Source: Cyprinodon diabolis
Lineage: Eukaryota; Chordata; Actinopteri; Cyprinodontiformes; Cyprinodontidae
Length of the DNA stretch: 64,000 nt
NCBI GenBank assembly: GCA_030533445.1
Contig: CM060076.1
Location: 23,732,603-23,796,602, forward strand
Direction: 5' to 3'
The notes beneath the pieces were generated by a model, which made no database searches, had not been told where the DNA came from, and saw nothing but the letters and a program-made list of their open reading frames with translations. The position numbers and the translations under genes are program-made. Numbering within the stretch: the first letter of the stretch is position 1; every line of letters starts with the position of its first letter. Of the stretch, positions 22,645-33,824 are shown one piece after another.

Positions 22645-24235
22645 AGCCTGACTGATCCATGTAGTTCAATTTCAATTCTACACAGTATCTATTTGGAAAG
22701 CCTTCTTGTGTTCGCCAAAGTGTTCGCTAAAGTGAGGGACATTCATTACAACTCTCCGAGTGGAGTAAATCACTGGGTAAATCACCAAGTGGTACTTGCC
22801 TCCCATGTGGAGCTTTTAGCCAATCAACAGCAGTAGCAGCTATGATGTATCACATAATTGATTTGTTTCACAACTGGCGGAGTTAACTGATAAATCAAAC
22901 TCTCCCCAAATCCCATCGGTAGAATACACAAACATCTTTACCATCCACAAAGGCAAAAATTTTTTTCAAAAAGAAATATTCCTGAGGGTATTCTTGCTAA
23001 AACTGGCACAGCCATGCATGTTTCTTTTGCTTCATCCTTCCGCCTCTGGTTGACGTGCTGAAGTCACACATTTTACTGTATTTCATTGGTCCGAAACTTT
23101 TCAGTATTCCAGGCCAATACATCTGTAGGCTTCGGGCAAGATGTATTTTCGAGGATTTGTGAATTCAAAAATCTCCTAACAAATCATCTTGCTTGAAAAG
23201 TTACCTTCTGTCTGTTCATATCATAAGAACAGCAAAAATGGATCTGAAAAATTCAAAAACACAGACCAGGAAAATATTGCCCCCTGTCTATAATCGCCTA
23301 TGGATCTTCCATGATCAGGCTTTTTCAAGATTGCTTTCCTCCATAAAACTGCAGTTTGTGCATCCCTAAAACTATGATACTTTCTCAATGCAAATGAAGC
23401 TAAAAGTACAATGTCTTTGTTTAAAAAACAAAATAGTGAAAAACGATTAAGCATCATCTTCCACCTGTGTGGTGTGATGCAGCCAGTCTGATTACAGGTT
23501 TTTATGGTGCATTCAATGTATCTCAGAACTGCTGAGTGGAGTGAATAATCTCCAAGGTTTTAGCATTCCACTTTCCCAGTTGCAAAACCATAATTCTGTG
23601 TATTATTTTGCACACATAAACAACTTTGAAACATAGAGACTCATAAACACCAAAATGTTGTAAATGACTAACTAATTTAATGTTACATACACAAGGAACG
23701 GCTACAAACATTCAAAGAGGGAAAGTTTAACTATGGGTGACGCAAGTAGATCTTAAAAAGTCAGGCATATTGATATTGCCCAAACTTACCAACCTGGATA
23801 ATCCGATTTTTAAGGAGTTTAATATAAAATTTCCAAGCTAAACTTTGGAAAACCTAACTGACTCACTGGCTTTTTAGGTAGCACTTAGGTCAGAGAAATT
23901 GCTTTATGATATGATTTTCAGTTATTTTAATATTTTTAGATTTGATTTCATTTTACTGTTGACGGTATTTCTATTCTTTTTCAAATAAAGATACAAAGAA
24001 AATTCAGTTACTTAAAAAAAAAAATAATAAATTTAAATCAAATAAATCGCTCAGTATTTGTAGTGTAAGGAATTGTAAAACAATGCATATCAAGAAGGAC
24101 TCACATTTGCCTATTTCAATTAAATATCTACAGCCCATTATATTTTTTAGGCAATTGATTTATTTTGTAGATTTACAGACATTGTTATGGCTATTTCATG
24201 AACAAGAATAGAATAATTTCTCCACTGTCAAAAGT
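22645..24235. other. Non-coding stretch
   Basis: AT-rich; no exon, RNA gene or repeat recognised. Confidence 0.35.
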
Positions 24236-24484
24236 TTTATCACACTGACAGACTAATACGGCTTCGTTTTCTTGAATGCAAAATAAAATTGGTGATAACT
24301 GTTAATTTTCTGTGTCACAAAAGAGGTGTGGTTGTTATGGATGACAAAAAAGAAAGACGTACAAATAAATTCCCAAACTGTTAATTGAAAATGAGCGTAT
24401 ATACTGAGGGAAGAGTGGAGAATGGTATTTAATGCAACAGACATAATTGTTTGTATCCCTTGTTTCATAAATGAAAAACCTACA

Positions 24485-24790
24485 ATGGTCATTTAAAGAA
24501 CTTAAATCGTACACAGTTATGATAAATAAAAAAAATAGATGAAAATGACAAATAAAGGTCAGACATTGGTTTACCATGCTTCAACAGAATGATTTTGAAA
24601 AATAAAGACATGAAGGAGGGCAGGAGAAAAATTAATCTACCCATAGCTTCATATTTTGTTGCACAACCTTTTGAGGCAATCACTGCAATCTGTAACTGTC
24701 AGTGAGACTTCTGCTCCTCTCAACAATTATTTGGTCCACTCCTCCAGAGCAAACTGCAAGCACATTTTACATCCTGAATTCAACTGCCTT
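24485..24790 (-). pseudogene. Tc1-like transposase 3'-end fragment
   Basis: On the minus strand LEEWTK, then VIASKGCATKY, followed by YEAMGRLIFLLPS and KHGKPMSDLYLSFS in the downstream tail. The ASKGCATKY ending is the usual C-terminus of Tc1-like transposases. It is frameshifted between LEEWTK and VIASKG. A second, poorer copy of this tail is at 34336-34440. Confidence 0.7.
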
Positions 24791-24980
24791 TCAAATTAAT
24801 GTCACCTCACAGAGAATGATGTTTAAAAACAAGTTTTTGAAAGCAATAACTAAATATCATTTATCATTTTTATGATCAAGCAGGGGCATTCTAATGATAC
24901 TGCCACTTGTGGCCACAATACAGAACAACAGCACTCTTTTGCTCGTTCTCATTGCTTGTGCTCATGTTTGGCATGGTATT

Positions 24981-25745
24981 GCAAGTGCAATGATCAGAAA
25001 AAAACTATTTATCACTCAAAATTACTTTAAAATCATCGACAATCGCTGAAAACGACTCAGAAGCGTTGCCGGCGCCATTTTTGTTGTTTTTTACACATTC
25101 TCGCGTGATTTCAAAAAGCTGTGCGATTTTCCGCCAGATGGCGTGATTTTTGTCCGGGGTTTTTTGTCCGGCGCGAATCAGACACTTTTTTTTTTAGACT
25201 TGGCAGGCTAAAAAACAACAACAATGCAAAAAAATGTAAGAAGAGTTACACACCCACCACCTATTTCACCCACCACCCAGATAACCCTAGATTAAAAATT
25301 ATTTGTCAGGGATTAGGAAAATTGGCATAATTGTATGCCATGCCCACAGTGTAAATATGGCTATCATATGGCAGTCTTCTGTACAGTGATGCAGGTCATA
25401 CATTAAAACATTTTCATTAATTTTTTTTCTCTTAGAAATTGGAGAGATGCATTTAAATGTTATAGAGCTAAACATGTTAAATTAGTGATCTGTTATGTTA
25501 TTATTATTATCTTGTTGCTGCATTTATTTTGTCAGGGAAAACTAATCCTGAGTCAGTTAAAAGTCAGGGAATTCTGAAATTATGTAAGACTGTGGAAACC
25601 CTGTATAAAATAACTATGTATAATGATTCTCTAGAAAAGTCACATTATATTAATAGTATTATCTTGTATGAACATACCGTGACTCTAAAGTAAAAGTGAT
25701 TAATTTGTGACATTGACATAAAAATCCTTAACGTCAACCCCTGAA
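24981..25745 (+). repeat. Dispersed repeat family A, short copy
   Basis: Shares with 35160-37107, in the same order: GCAAGTGCAATGAT, TTATCACT.AAAATTACTTT, GTTGCCGGCGCCATTTTTGT, TTCCGCCAGATGGCGTGATT, ACCCAGATAACCCTAGATTA, ATTGGCATAATTG, and finally AAAAATCCTTAAC.TCAACCC. The class is unknown to me; no transposase is visible. Confidence 0.7.
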
Positions 25746-26726
25746 TATGAAGATAACTTTCAGATAAAGGGTTCATTAATACTGGTTCAAGGAAAACTAT
25801 TCTCTCTTCTGCAACTTTTCACCTTCATTCACTCTCTAATCAAAAACCTACAAGTTTAAGAGAACTGATGTCATAGTTGCACATCAGTATATATGACATA
25901 ACTGTGAGGTAAATAAAAATTGATGCATGGTTTTCAAAATTTGATATAAATCTGCAAGGAGAGGGATTTATTCATGTTAGACATAAAGTAATAATCCATG
26001 AAAACACCTTATGTCTTTCAGTAAACTTCTTTACCAGTTTACACACCACATACCATGATGTCCATTCCGATTTACTAAACACCTCAAGCTCAGTCAATCA
26101 AGTGGAAATCAGCGAGTGGAATTTGAAAAAAAAATATTTAAAACTTTTTAAACAGTTTGTGTTTTTGATTTTGCAATATCCTGTATTTCATAATTTTGTT
26201 GTCTAATTTAAGTTTGTTGAATTTTTTCTTTACTTTCTCATTTTCAAACTTGGTTTTATACATTTGATCAATTGCTTTATATGCAAATTGTGCTTCATGG
26301 ATGAAATTTTCTAAATTTCTGGGGGCGGAGCAATGAGGCATTTCCATTGGTCTGCTGGACGTTAGCAACAACACCTTATTGGTCAATGTGTGCATCAAGA
26401 GCGAGCATGTGTATTCGGCTGAGAGAATGAAATGTTTAAAAACTCAGTCTAAGAAAGACAGATTTAAAAATATAAAACATGTAAACATGATGAAAGATAA
26501 AGGTTGAAATTATAAAATTTGTAAAAAAAAAATATTTATTTTAAAATTATTTATTTTCCACATTTTATTTCTGGATTCTTTTTTATTTCCATTTACAAAT
26601 CTTGTTCTTTTCTTTGCAACAAAAATGGAGCTAAATTCCCTCCATAGCTCTAGGAGTGGATGTTCTGCCAGCGAATGTGTTCTGTTAGTTTTCCTCCCCA
26701 TATCATTTTTAGGCTGTAGGCCAGCA
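25746..26726. other. Non-coding AT-rich stretch
   Basis: No exon recognised. The 86-residue minus-strand frame at 26138-26398 is Lys/Asn/Phe-rich and looks like chance. Confidence 0.35.
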
Positions 26727-27637
26727 CACCTGCTCTGTTCTCTGGAAAACAAGCTGATGTTCAAGGTATATGAAAAAGAACCAGGAATGCAAATTCGGAG
26801 ATAATTTTAGGGAACCAAATGTTGCAGAAATGTTATCTTATATTAAAGGTATAGTGGAGGATTTTCTTTTTCAAGGTGGATCATCAAAGTTAGTGGTCCT
26901 CATAATTGTTTATCATTCTGGTGATATGTTTAGGTTGGGCCGTCCTGCATGCTCGAACCCATTTCCAATTATTTTCAGTCTAACATAGTGGAAAAATTGC
27001 AAATCTTCTTTTGGAAAGTGAGCTTGTATGAAGGATGCAAACTTTTAAACAGAGCATGCGCGAGGAGAAATGGCCTCGTGCATGCTCTCGCATGTGTTTA
27101 ATAGTTGTTCCCTTTGAGTTCAGGGTTGTGCATGTGCATTTTTTTTTTAAGTGGAGAGGGCAGGACTTTTTAAAAATTTGCAAAAATCCACCGCTATACC
27201 TTTAATGTACTAACATTAGATGTGTTTGAGAAACACAATCAGTTAATTTCCTCTTGTGATTTGATGAATGTTCATTAAATTATAAAATCCCAAAAGATTG
27301 TTATGCTGCATTTACTGGAAAAACATGACATGGTTTGACAATAAAAGGTTTGCAGTTACCTTGTATGTAAAAAATATGATAATTATGCATTTTTCCTCCA
27401 GAAATTGCAAAAAACCTAATTCCTTGCTGCCAAGTTTTTATTCTATAGAATCTTTGGTGATGCAGAATCAGTGGATTCATGGGGAAGTGTCATTTTTTCC
27501 TGTCAAAGTATTTGGTGGTTCATGTTTTATAACTAAAAAGAGGGGTTTTAGATTTCTCTCAGTCGGCATCCTCTTTTAGTGCTTCCTAAATAGATCTGCT
27601 ATAGAGTGTAAACATTTGTCCAATTAACTCTTTCATA
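26727..27637 (+). repeat. Upstream copy of a partial segmental duplication (filled by a MITE)
   Basis: Apart from 26843-27205, this matches 28010-28528: GGAAAACAAG.TGATGTTCAAGG, TAGGGAACCAAA.GTTGCAGA, TTTTTCCTGTCAAAGTATTTGG, and TAGTGCTTCCTAAATAGATC appear in order. Similarity ends at AACTCTTTCA, exactly where the second copy has the acceptor of the first recognised Pim-like exon. The duplicate is therefore intron sequence that stops at the exon. Confidence 0.85.
26843..27205 (+). mobile_element. TTAA-flanked MITE (piggyBac-type target site)
   Basis: TTAA then AGGTATAG on the left and CTATACCT then TTAA on the right. Inverted repeats continue inward with mismatches (GTGGAGGATTTT versus GCGGTGGATTTTT). 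TTAA duplication is characteristic of piggyBac-type transposition. The paralogous segment at 28010-28528 has a single TTAA at the matching point (in TATATTAATATAC), so it is the empty site. No coding capacity. Related copies are at 13233-13800 and 19400-19745. Confidence 0.85.
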
Positions 27638-28009
27638 AATGGAAATGCTAAAAAAATATCAAAAAGAAATGCAAACCAAGAATAAAACTTTGAAAAGCTA
27701 ATTTAGAAAAAGTTTTGAGAGTAACTTTGCTGTTTTCACCAATTTTTTTATGATTTATTTTTTTCACAGCTGGGATAATTGCCAAATTCTCAAATGTCAA
27801 CATTTTTAGGATGGACAGTTGGGCACCATGACAATGTTTTTTAAAACACAAATATTCTGTGGTTTTACTGCAAGAACTTAATTGTTCCTGAGTGCAGATC
27901 GCTTCTAGATCGATAACGTTGGTATAAATCCCCAGAAAGTCTCACCGTGATTTGAGTTTTTTAAATATGAGGCCTTTAAACTTGTTCAGCAACATCGAGA
28001 CACCTGCTC
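27638..28009. other. Spacer between the two duplicated segments
   Basis: AT-rich; nothing recognised. Confidence 0.35.
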
Positions 28010-28528
28010 TTGTCTCTGGAAAACAAGGTGATGTTCAAGGTGTATGAAAAAGAAACAGGAATTCAAATTCAGAATTAAATTTTAGGGAACCAAACGTTGC
28101 AGAGGTGTTATATTAATATACTAAAATTAGACGTGTTTGAGTAACACATTGATGATCCTGTTATTTGATGAACGTTCATTAAATTGTAAAATCCGAAAAA
28201 CTTGTTTAACTACATTTAATGGAAAAACATTAAATCAGTTGACAATTAAAGATTTGTAGTTACCTTTATGTAAAAATGTATTATTTATTTTGATTATTTT
28301 TCCTCCAAAAATTGCAAAACCTAATTCCTTGGTGCCAGGCTTTTATTCTATCAAATCTCTGGTGATGCAGGATCAGTGGATGCATGGGAAAGTGTCATTT
28401 TTTCCTGTCAAAGTATTTGGTGGCTCATGTTTGATAACTAAAAAGAGGGGTTTTTGATTTCTCTCAGTCTGCATCCTCTATTAGTGCTTCCTAAATAGAT
28501 CTGCTATTTGTCCAATGAACTCTTTCAG
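28010..28528 (+). repeat. Downstream copy of the partial duplication (empty site), ending at a Pim-like exon
   Basis: Pairs with 26727-27637 but lacks the MITE. Its last bases, AACTCTTTCAG, form the polypyrimidine tract and acceptor of the exon at 28529. Confidence 0.85.
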
Positions 28529-28709
28529 ATAACCAGAGCGTCTCTGTTGGACCCAGCAGCTGTCTGGATGAACCAAGCTGCAGGAAAAGAAAGGCGGAGA
28601 CTGTCACAGAGTTGGACAACAAAAAGTTATGCAAACAGAGTTGCAGCAACTTCAGCCACCTCACCGCTGGACAAGATCAGTCTGTGTCCGTAGAGTTTGT
28701 GAGAGAGTA

Positions 28710-28711
<2 letters not shown>
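28529..28711 (+). CDS. Pim-like locus, upstream exon 1 (basic, Cys-rich)
   Basis: The acceptor tctttcag precedes it. In frame: SVSVGPSSCLDEPSCRKRK, AETVTELDNKKLCKQSCSN. KRK and KK.CK clusters could act as nuclear localisation signals. The donor is unresolved; GTGAGAG after GAGTTT is the best candidate. The frame otherwise runs into an (AT)n tract. Membership in the kinase transcript is inferred from position and from the duplication boundary at its acceptor. Confidence 0.45.

Positions 28712-28774
<63 letters not shown>
28712..28774. repeat. (AT)n microsatellite
   Basis: 63 bases of uninterrupted alternating A/T between two upstream exons of the Pim-like locus. It produces spurious Tyr-Ile frames on both strands. 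Confidence 0.97.
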
Positions 28775-28778
<4 letters not shown>

Positions 28779-28799
28779 TGTAACTGTAGCGTGTAACAA

Positions 28800-28846
28800 A
28801 AGTAATTTCCCTCTGGGATTATTAAAGTATTTCTGATTCTGATTGT
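28800..28846 (+). repeat. Retroelement 3' tail
   Basis: TAATTTCCCTCTGGGATTAT followed by TAAAGTATTTCTGATTCTGATT is the typical 3' end of fish L2/Rex-type retroelements with a short ATTCTG repeat. No coding part is attached. Confidence 0.6.
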
Positions 28847-29097
28847 GAAAAGGGAAAGAGCAATTCTACTGGACGGGCACCAGCCAGCATAATAGTGATA
28901 AGCAGCCCCAGTATCAGCCTCAGGGAGCCAGAGGAAGAGCTGGAACCCATTAGGGAGAGGAAGAGAAAGGCTGATGTCCCCGAAGAGTCCTCTAAGAAGA
29001 GGCAGAGAGTCTCTGAGCCAGAGCAAGGCACCAGCAGCTCAGTTTCTGACCTATGTGATCCCAACACTGAAATAAATGCACCTCAGCAACTCCTGAA
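28847..29097 (+). CDS. Pim-like locus, upstream exon 2 (acidic/basic linker)
   Basis: An open frame reads SLREPEEELEPIRERKRK, ADVPEESSKKRQRVSEPEQ, GTSSSVSDLCDPNTEINAPQ. RERKRK and KKRQR are plausible nuclear localisation clusters in a disordered linker before the kinase domain. The acceptor may be GTGAAAAG before 28847. The donor is not resolved, because no obvious GT gives the phase needed to join the glycine-loop exon. Confidence 0.45.
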
Positions 29098-29567
29098 GTG
29101 GGAACACAAACATCCTTCCTTTTTCTGCTTAGGCTAAAGACAAGCTACTTCACTCCTTCTCAATTTTAGTGTTAAGAGAGGAAATGTTATAACGTCTATG
29201 TTTAAAGGTTTAATTCAAAGCCAAACAGCTTTTAATAGCAAAGCTAGAGCTAACAGTAATAACCCTCTTAATCAACCATTCGCAGTGTAAAATTACTTAA
29301 ATTTGAAGAAATCATAAGAATAATTTTATCCATCCTGAAAATATAAAAGGAAAATATTTTACCCCCCGACAGGAATGTAAACAGAAGGAACTGCAGAAAT
29401 TTTTTGATCCTTGAAAAATCCAAACAGAAACAAAGAGTTTGGAGGTTAATTGAAAGCAACAGACATGATGTCTGCATCTCTGATTGCTGTTGTTCATCAT
29501 TAACATCAATAATCTGACAGTATTCACAGCTTTATTATAATCAGGTGATTTCTCTGTTCACTCTTAG

Positions 29568-29662
29568 CTGAGTTTGAAAGAAAATATAAGCAGCTTGGAC
29601 TGATTGGCAGAGGGGGCTTAGGATCCGTCTACGCTGGCCTTCGCCTGGAGGATTCATTACCA
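29568..29662 (+). CDS. Pim-like kinase exon: glycine-rich loop
   Basis: The acceptor is ttcactcttag. In frame after two bases: EFERKYKQLGLIGRGGLGSV, YAGLRLEDSLP. The donor is taken as GTTGGT, weak but the only choice joining P to VAIK in phase, as in Pim kinases (LPVAIK). A GTATTA donor four bases on would shift the frame. Confidence 0.8.
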
Positions 29663-29783
29663 GTTGGTATTATATTGTTTTCTTGGCCTTCTGTCTGTCT
29701 TTGACTCAAATCTAAGCAGGCATCCTGAAAGCATCACTGCCAATGTCTGCAGAAAGGACAACACTTGTGCTTGTGTCCAACAG

Positions 29784-29834
29784 GTGGCCATCAAGTACAT
29801 GGACATGAGGATAGGTCACATCAGACTGAATGAA
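29784..29834 (+). CDS. Pim-like kinase exon: ATP-binding lysine
   Basis: A 51-nt exon between gtgtccaacag and GTGAGT encodes VAIKYMDMRIGHIRLNE. The Lys in VAIK is the ATP-anchoring residue. Confidence 0.85.
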
Positions 29835-29938
29835 GTGAGTGAACTGGTTTAGAAGCAGCTGGCCTCCCAGTCATGTTAGTAGACAGTGTTTGTCCTTTGC
29901 TGTTAGTTACACAATCAGGTCACTCTGGTTTTTTTAAG

Positions 29939-30145
29939 GTGAACAGTGTTCCCCTGGAGGTGGCCCTCATGCAGAAGGCCGGAGGTGAGCCAAATGCAGT
30001 TGGGGTGTTTGCTGCCGTCACCCTCCTGGACTGGTACCTTATGGATCAGGACCTGGTCATTGTAATGGAAAGGCCACCAGCATCCATGAATCTTTTGGAA
30101 TACGTGTCCTGCAGAGAAGGTCGCCTGGAGGAAGACGTGGCCAGG
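29939..30145 (+). CDS. Pim-like kinase exon: helix C to hinge
   Basis: 207 nt between ttttttaag and GTAGGG, phase 0. Encodes VNSVPLEVALMQK (helix-C Glu), LLDWYLMDQDLVIVMERPP (hinge with the Pim-type ERP) and EGRLEEDVAR. Confidence 0.9.
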
Positions 30146-31990
30146 GTAGGGAGGCTGGAGGTTGGATGTTTTTGCTACGTCTGCATTCGCTGGCAGACTA
30201 AGAGCTTTTCTGCTTTTCCATTTAACAGCTGCAGCAACAACTTGTATCTTTGATAAACCATCATTTCTTAAATAAATGTGTAACATAATAAAAAGGACCC
30301 ACTAATAATTACTAAATGAGTTCTTAACAGTGAGGAAATGTGATGGAAACTTCTTTCCTAGTTTGACTTGAGGATTCAGTTTTTATTTTATTCTGCAAAC
30401 CTTTTAGATTAGGAAATAAATTGTACAATCAGACAAAGGAAACCTGATTAAATACAAAAGGCATTTTCCAAAATGACAATAATTGTATTAATACTGAGTG
30501 AAAGAATGTATTGTTATTAAGTCTATTTTCTGGACTGCACCTTTAATTTTCTTACCCAGGGCTCATTACAGTCGGACCTGTAGAATGCGTCCCTTAAGTA
30601 GACAACATGAAGCTGGCTAAAATCTCAGAAATTAAAACATCATGAAGTTCATTGAAATCAAGTCAACAGATGAAAACCAAAGTTATTGAAATCTGAAAGC
30701 AAACAAAGCATTTTGAAGAGTGAGAAACTTAGAGTGATTATAGACAAATGGAGAAAACAGAGAGCAGTGGTGAACCTTCCCAGGAGGAGCTGGAGCATCC
30801 AGATTCACTGCTCAGCAGCTCATCCAGGAGGCCAGAGACGCCCTGCAGGCCTCGTGGAGAAAGGGGCGTCCATGGAAGAGTTTCAAGACTAAGAGAAAAA
30901 AAAAGGCCAGCCTCATGTTTGATCAAAAAGCAAACCGATGATCCCCAAAACTTTTAGCAAAACTATTTATAGGCTGATGAGTAAAAAAGGGAACTTTTAG
31001 GAAGATGTCTGTCAGGAAAAAATGTGCGGCGTTTCTACAGCCTTTTGGAACAAAACTTTGAGTGAGGAAAATCTGACCGTTAGAGCAAAAAAATAAAGGA
31101 TAAGCAAAAGTTTATGGAGTGAATTTTATGACATTATTGTTGCAAGCAAAGAACCTTTTTAGTTGAAGGAAGTATTAAAACAAATGCATTTCTGGAATGA
31201 AACAGTTTGAATCAAAAAGTGTTTTTTTTAAGCATACTTTATAGTTTTTTTTTTTTTTTTTTTTTTAATGGGTCCCTCCTTCAGAGGAAACCCTCCCCCA
31301 AATGTGACCCAACGTGATCTGGGATAAGGAAATTTGAAAAGAATGCAATTTAAAAAACTCAGTCTGATTAAAAAAAAAAAAAAAAAAACACAAAATCTTA
31401 AAAAATTGAAATAAAACATTTGAAAAAAATTACATCTGAAATATAAATTTGAGAAAAAAAAAAAACGAATACAAGAATATAAGAAAACAACTTAGTTTTT
31501 TCCTCAAAACCTTTTATTAAAACGTTTTTCAGTTTCATCCCTGCATTGCTTTTTTTCTCCCAATTTCAATTAGCCAAAATATGTTTTTCTTACAACAATA
31601 CTGGAACAACATCCCCTCCATAAAATTCCTGTGCGCCGACACAAAAGATTAACGCCTCTTATCATGAAGGCTTGATGTCAGCTGTCGCCACAAACAGAGA
31701 CTCAACCAGTCTTTAGGTTGAGGGGAAAATAATCCATCTGGGTTTAGATACCTTCTCTCTCTGTCTCTGATCAATGGAAAAAGCATTTTGTTCATAACTC
31801 AGTTTATCTTTTTCTAATAATACATTTTGCTTAATGATCTGAATCATTAATGTGTAAAAAAATAAATAAATAAATAAAAACCAAAGAAATCTTTAAGGCG
31901 AGAATAAATTTGTTAAAGTTTTATTTAATCTCAACAACTGAAGATGAGATCTTTAATGATAAAGACACGTTTTTCATTGTTTAATTCCAG
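30146..31990 (+). other. Intron of the Pim-like locus
   Basis: 1.85 kb, AT-rich, with homopolymer T and A runs (about 31240-31267 and 31370-31389). Short frames at 30686-30957 are not recognised. Confidence 0.6.
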
Positions 31991-32165
31991 ATTCTTATGA
32001 AACAGATGGTGGACGCTGCCATAGACCTCCAAAATAAGGAGATTTTCCACCGAGACTTAAAGTGTGAAAACACACTGGTGGAAATGGGGCAGGAGCCTCG
32101 CATCTGGATTATTGACTTCGGCTGTGGAAGCTTCCAGAGGATCAAAGTCTACAAACGTTTTAGTG
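31991..32165 (+). CDS. Pim-like kinase exon: catalytic loop and DFG
   Basis: 175 nt after ttaattccag. Encodes ILMKQMVDAAIDLQNKEIFH, RDLKCENTLVEMGQEP and IDFGCGSF, with HRDLKxEN and DFG intact. The donor is GTGGGT, phase 1. Confidence 0.93.
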
Positions 32166-32276
32166 GTGGGTTTCTTCTTTATTAAACATTTAAAGATCCT
32201 CTTTGAGTCATTTCCTTTAGAAACCAAATGGACGAACAAAGCATAACAGTCTGCTCTGACTATGCCTGTATTCCAG

Positions 32277-32447
32277 GTACTCTTGCATTCGCCCCCCCAG
32301 AGTGGTTCAGCTGTAGAAAATACAGACCTTCTCCGACCACGGTTTAGCGGCTGGGCGTCATCCTGTATCTAATGCTGCACAGGTGTCACTTTGAAACCAG
32401 ACTTTTTACACGGGGCCTCATTAAGTTCAACAGAAAACTTTCGAAAG
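32277..32447 (+). CDS. Pim-like kinase exon with in-frame TAG
   Basis: 171 nt after tgtattccag. Reads GTLAFAPPEWFSCRKYRPSP, TTV, stop (32345-32347), RLGVILYLMLHRCHFETRLF, TRGLIKFNRKLSK. The stop sits where the family has Trp, so a single TGG to TAG change explains it. The donor is GTATAG. Confidence 0.9.
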
Positions 32448-32530
32448 GTATAGGAACATAACCAGCAAGTGCCTTGCTAGTTACCGCCCGCCTGTGCTTC
32501 TGACCATTAACCCTTGGCTTCACTTTCCAG

Positions 32531-32655
32531 AGTGCCTGGCTTTTCTGCACCTGTGTTTGGAGGAGGACAGTAGGAGACGACCCACCCACGAGGATCTCCG
32601 TTTTCATTCCTGGCTCCTGCCACTGAGGCCCGTCCCTCGAGGATCCATCCTGTGA
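32531..32655 (+). CDS. Pim-like kinase terminal exon
   Basis: After cactttccag: ECLAFLHLCLEEDSRRRPTH, EDLRFHSWLLPLRP, ending GSIL and TGA at 32653-32655. RRRP is the conserved Arg-Pro of the kinase C-lobe. It lies downstream of the nonsense codon. Confidence 0.88.
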
Positions 32656-33009
32656 CTGAGCCCCATCCCTCATGGATCCTTTGTACACATGATAAAAAAT
32701 ATATTTTTTATATTATTTCAATATATATATATATTTAAATTTCTCTCTGACTGTTGTGTGCATGTTTGTAGCTCAGTCTAGCACCCTCACTACCACTTCC
32801 TTCATTGTTTTCTGGAACTATAAGTCGACTTTATTGTGTTTGAGGAAATCCCACTTTCATCTTTTATAAAGCTGGTTGCATTTTTTTGCTTCTTTTAGCA
32901 CCAAGAAGATTTTGATTACAAGTTATTGAGATAAAGCTAGGTTTACAGTTCAAAACCAGGTTATTGTTGAGGATCTCAACCTTCCTGTACATAACCATCA
33001 TATTATAAT

Positions 33010-33325
33010 CCTAAAACTATCCATCTTCTAAGATGCTTAATCCCAAGTGGGGGTTGTGAGGGGTGTTGGTGCCTATCTCCAGCTGTCTATGGGCGAGAGG
33101 CAGGGTACACCCTTAACAGGTCCCCACTCCATCACAGGGCAACACAGAGACAAATAATCATTCATACCTAAGGAGAATTTAGAGACTTAGTTAGTTTATT
33201 TAGCCAATTAACCTAACAGTCATGTTTTTGGACTGTGGGAGGAAGCTGGAGTACCTGGTAATAGAACCCACAACCTTCCTGATGCAAGGCAGCAGTGCAA
33301 CTAACTGCACCACTGAGCAGCCTAT
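33010..33325 (+). repeat. Dispersed fish repeat with a GGACTGTGGGAGGAAGC core
   Basis: GGTGCCTATCTCCAGCTGTC, GGGCGAGAGGCAGGGTACAC, CCATCACAGGGCAACACAGA, then ATTAACCTAACAGTCATG and TTTTTGGACTGTGGGAGGAA. This is a very common repeat in percomorph genomes; its class is not certain to me. Confidence 0.75.
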
Positions 33326-33329
33326 ATCC

Positions 33330-33816
33330 TAAAACTATTTAATTGGAGATATCAAGTTTGATTTTTCTGGATATATTATTGATGATAGACTCAACTGGAA
33401 AAATCAGCTTTGTGCAAAATGTCTAACAGTATTTCTATATGCAGAAAACTAAATGTTTAGATTGGATAAACATGATCTATATGGTGGTTAAAGCTATAAG
33501 CTGCACCAGCCCTAATGAGAAAACTGCCCCCGCATTTCAATATAACAACATAAGATGATATAAAAAAGTCCTGAAAAAAGAAGTTGTTAAGCAGTAATAC
33601 TATTCTAAATTTTTATCTGTTGATGCCTTGAGATGACTTGTGTTGTGAATTATCCAATAAAAAAAATATTAAATCATATTAGATTTACAATATAAAAGAT
33701 AAAAAAGGGAAAGATTTAGAAATAAATTCATGAATGAATAAATGAACAAACACATAAATATATCTTAAAATAAATGAAAGATAAATATTTCCATAAATTA
33801 ATTACAAAGTAGGTGG
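33330..33816. other. Non-coding stretch
   Basis: AT-rich; nothing recognised. Confidence 0.35.
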
Positions 33817-33824
33817 AAAAAAAT

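Larger units (their letters stand above)
28529..32655 (+). pseudogene. Pim-like serine/threonine kinase, probable pseudogene (nonsense in TVW motif)
   Basis: Eight exons can be proposed. The six kinase exons are 29568-29662, 29784-29834, 29939-30145, 31991-32165, 32277-32447 and 32531-32655, and their phases agree. They encode, in order: the glycine loop LIGRGGLGSVYAG; VAIK lysine; the helix-C Glu in VPLEVALMQK; hinge segment VIVMERP; the catalytic loop HRDLKCEN; DFGCGSF; APPEWF; and a C-lobe end RRRPTHEDLRFHSWLL. The ERP hinge and overall order match Pim kinases, which are cytosolic/nuclear and constitutively active. The TVW codon is TAG at 32345-32347, removing about 20% of the kinase domain, including helix F onward. 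Otherwise catalytic residues are retained, so inactivation may be recent, or the base could be a sequencing error or a polymorphism. Fish have many Pim-related copies (zebrafish pimr genes), so I give no symbol. Confidence 0.88.

Noticed and set aside
28661..29026. Minus-strand ORF with Tyr-Ile repeats
   Set aside because: It crosses an (AT)n tract and lies opposite the Pim-like upstream exons.
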